Assembly: GCF_900113765.1 (NCBI RefSeq)
Contig: NZ_FOQO01000007.1
Span: forward strand, 186,001 to 250,000
DNA from: Parapedobacter indicus
GTDB lineage: Bacteria > Bacteroidota > Bacteroidia > Sphingobacteriales > Sphingobacteriaceae
DNA length: 64,000 nucleotides
Reading direction: 5' to 3'
Both the position numbers and the translations under genes were made by a program. The notes below the pieces were generated by a model, which was not told the origin of the DNA, did no database searches, and saw only the letters and a program-made list of their open reading frames with translations. Positions 62,477 to 64,000 of the stretch are shown here, piece after piece (the first letter of the stretch is position 1; every line of letters starts with the position of its first letter).

Positions 62477-63433
62477 CTAGAAAACGGCTTGAATAATACG
62501 TTTCGTAGGCTTGGGATTACCCATGGTATAAAAATGCAATACCGGTGCTCCCATGGCCTTGAGTTCCTTGCATTGCTCGATCATCCATTCGACACCTACC
62601 TCACGGACGTCATGCTCAGATTTGCATGCCTGCACGGCTTCACTGAGCTCAAGCGGAATATCCAGATGGAATGTTTTGGGCAGGCTAACCAGTTGTTTAC
62701 TGTTAGTCAGCGGTTTTAATCCGGGAATAATCGGAATATGTATACCGTTTTCCCTACACCGATCCACAAAGGCTTTATACTTACTGTTATCGAAAAACAT
62801 CTGTGTGACGATGAAGTCAGCTCCCAGATCAGCCTTCATTTTTAAATACTGAAAATCCGTACTCAGGTTCGGCGACTCAAAATGTTTCTCGGGATATCCT
62901 GCCACGCCGATACAAAAGTCTGTCTTTTCGGAATTTTCCATATCTTCATGCAGATACCTTCCGTTATTCATGTTAACCACATGCTGGAGCAGGTCGGAAG
63001 CATATGCATGTCCACCCGGTGTAGGAATAAAGGAACTGTCACTTTTCCGCGCGTCGCCACGTAGCACCAACACATTATCAATCCCCAGGAACTGTAAGTC
63101 GATCAGTGCATTTTCCGTCTCATCCTTGGTAAAACCGCCACAGATCAGATGTGGCACCGCATCCACTTTATACTTGTTTATGATGGCGGCACAGGTTGCC
63201 ACTGTACTGGGACGTTTCCGATAGGCGACCTTCTCCAGCAACCCATTGGGATGTTGTTTATAGATGTAGTCTTCGCGCAGGTACGTGACGTCGATGAAAG
63301 GCGGATTGAATTCCATCAGGGGGTCAATCGCATCAAAGATGGACTGAATACTCTGACCTTTTATAGGGGGCAAGATCTCAAACGAATATAACGTTTTGCC
63401 CTTTGCGTTCTTAATGTGTTCCGTTACTTTCAT
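62477..63433 (-). CDS. metF: Methylenetetrahydrofolate reductase
   Basis: A 318-residue flavoenzyme that makes 5-methyl-THF for methionine synthesis. Motifs: YSFEILPPIKGQ near the N-terminus, VPHLICGGFTKDE, NVLVLRGDARK, GADFIVTQMFFDN and IIPGLKPLTN. The promoter ahead predicts a transcript start near 63453, so ATG 63433 is the start and the longer frame to 63490 is excluded. Single gene. Confidence 0.95.
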   Translation of the reverse strand: MKVTEHIKNAKGKTLYSFEILPPIKGQSIQSIFDAIDPLMEFNPPFIDVTYLREDYIYKQHPNGLLEKVAYRKRPSTVATCAAIINKYKVDAVPHLICGGFTKDETENALIDLQFLGIDNVLVLRGDARKSDSSFIPTPGGHAYASDLLQHVVNMNNGRYLHEDMENSEKTDFCIGVAGYPEKHFESPNLSTDFQYLKMKADLGADFIVTQMFFDNSKYKAFVDRCRENGIHIPIIPGLKPLTNSKQLVSLPKTFHLDIPLELSEAVQACKSEHDVREVGVEWMIEQCKELKAMGAPVLHFYTMGNPKPTKRIIQAVF

Positions 63434-63459
63434 TTCATTGAGCCTGACTAAGCAGCCGC

Positions 63460-63490
63460 CAAACTTAGACAAATTATTGATATTGGACAA
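63460..63490 (-). promoter_or_regulatory. Promoter of metF
   Basis: On the minus strand TTG (63490-63488), 20 bases, then TAAGTTTG (63467-63460). Predicted start near 63453, leader about 20 bases. No SAM riboswitch-like structure fits in so short a leader. Confidence 0.65.
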
Positions 63491-63565
63491 TATTCTTTTT
63501 GCATCAATCAGATCGCTCCGCTGAGTCCACTTTTATATGTAAAGCGAATTATTCTTGATTGTTTA

Positions 63566-64000
63566 TCACGAATACACATCCACCAATCCGTCCGGTAAGT
63601 TTACCTGCAACAGGCGTTTTTCCTGATCAACCAAAACGATCAGTTCATCATTTAATGGAAACATCAGTTCACCATTCTTATAGTCGACTGCGGCGATATA
63701 TTGTTGGGGATATTCGTGTACTTCGACGATTTCACCTAGTTCACCGTGGAGTGAATCAACTACCGTAAACCCTTTCAGGTCGGTCATCCGAAAATCGTCG
63801 GGGCCGCGTTCGGGCAGCTTATCGTTAGGTAGGTATACTTTCTTACGAACAAGAGGCTGGGCCTTATCGATGTGATCAATATCTTCCAGGAATAGATAAG
63901 CCGTACGATTGGCTTGGATTTTTAGGCTATCTACAAAGAACGGAACAAGTTTCCGGTCGATTTCCAAAAAAAGCACATCCAATTGCAGCGCTTCGTAATC
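63566..64000 (-). CDS. rimM: Ribosome maturation factor RimM, partial (N-terminus outside window)
   Basis: The frame is open to the window edge, so at least 144 C-terminal residues are present and the N-terminal part is missing. The PRC-barrel half is clear: VRKKVYLPNDKLPE, DLKGFTVVDSLHGELGEIVEV and NGELMFPLNDELIVLVDQEKRLL (partly quoted), closing with the family-typical LPDGLVDVYS. RimM assists 16S rRNA processing of the 30S subunit. The usual neighbour rpsP (S16) would be expected upstream, beyond 64000. Confidence 0.93.
   Translation of the reverse strand, partial: DYEALQLDVLFLEIDRKLVPFFVDSLKIQANRTAYLFLEDIDHIDKAQPLVRKKVYLPNDKLPERGPDDFRMTDLKGFTVVDSLHGELGEIVEVHEYPQQYIAAVDYKNGELMFPLNDELIVLVDQEKRLLQVNLPDGLVDVYS

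Noticed and set aside
63434..63490. Longer N-terminus of MetF
   Set aside because: The proposed ATG at 63490 falls within the -33 element of the metF promoter, upstream of the predicted transcript start.
1..64000. tRNA or rRNA genes, CRISPR arrays, complete IS elements, att sites, origin of replication
   Set aside because: I looked in all intergenic gaps on both strands and saw no cloverleaf-like, array-like or transposase-like sequence, and no dnaA-type boxes in clusters.

Overview
The window reads as chromosomal DNA of a member of the Bacteroidota, most likely family Sphingobacteriaceae or a close relative (Pedobacter, Parapedobacter, Olivibacter or Sphingobacterium type). The support is a SusC/SusD polysaccharide utilization locus (PUL), a hybrid-type propeller sensor system, Bacteroidota -7 promoter boxes (TAnnTTTG) ahead of many genes, the three-gene succinate dehydrogenase (b-type cytochrome, flavoprotein, iron-sulfur protein), many signal-peptide-II lipoproteins, and few Shine-Dalgarno sequences. 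The genus is inference. I found no rRNA, tRNA, CRISPR array, complete insertion sequence or prophage.

Region 1 (1-18526) is about carbohydrate use. A partial ThuA/heme-binding-domain lipoprotein gene runs off the left edge. An AraC regulator follows. Then comes a seven-gene minus-strand operon (12307 down to 2225): GH5-like lipoprotein, SusC, SusD and four consecutive five-bladed-propeller glycosidases of GH43 type. Divergent from it lies a sensor kinase with a periplasmic propeller and, one base after its stop, a separate response regulator with an AraC-type DNA-binding domain. Together they look like a hybrid two-component system split into two genes. A GH2 enzyme closes the region. The enzyme set points to an arabinose-rich plant glycan such as arabinan or arabinogalactan (inference). 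A PIN-toxin remnant lies between the operon and the kinase.

Region 2 (18794-21601) pairs a SulP-family anion transporter with a beta-carbonic anhydrase, preceded by a small exported protein; this looks like a bicarbonate module. Region 3 (21645-29461) holds delta-1-pyrroline-5-carboxylate dehydrogenase, an RDD membrane protein and, divergent from that, a tightly overlapping SpoIIM / membrane protein / DUF4129 / DUF4350 / MoxR operon that lacks the usual DUF58 partner, then a GNAT acetyltransferase.

Region 4 (29465-38173) is a mix: a GH140-like glycosidase, a MocR regulator, an SDR/DinB pair, MsrA, an MDR oxidoreductase, superoxide dismutase, a TadA-like deaminase, a CsaA-like RNA-binding protein, a small CsbD-like protein and an outer-membrane beta-barrel protein. 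Region 5 (38350-46758) has sdhCAB, a very large NtrY-like sensor kinase and a coiled-coil membrane protein. Region 6 (46862-57473) is rich in envelope functions: gmd and rfbA, DUF2911, a lipocalin-like lipoprotein, two flippase-like membrane proteins, PlsC, a GT2 glycosyltransferase, TonB and RuvC. Region 7 (57477-64000) has a protein with a kinase-like active-site pattern, an Lrp regulator behind a long structured AT-rich intergenic region, a secreted flavoprotein-like protein, glnS, metF and a partial rimM.

All assignments are made by eye from sequence motifs. No database search was run.
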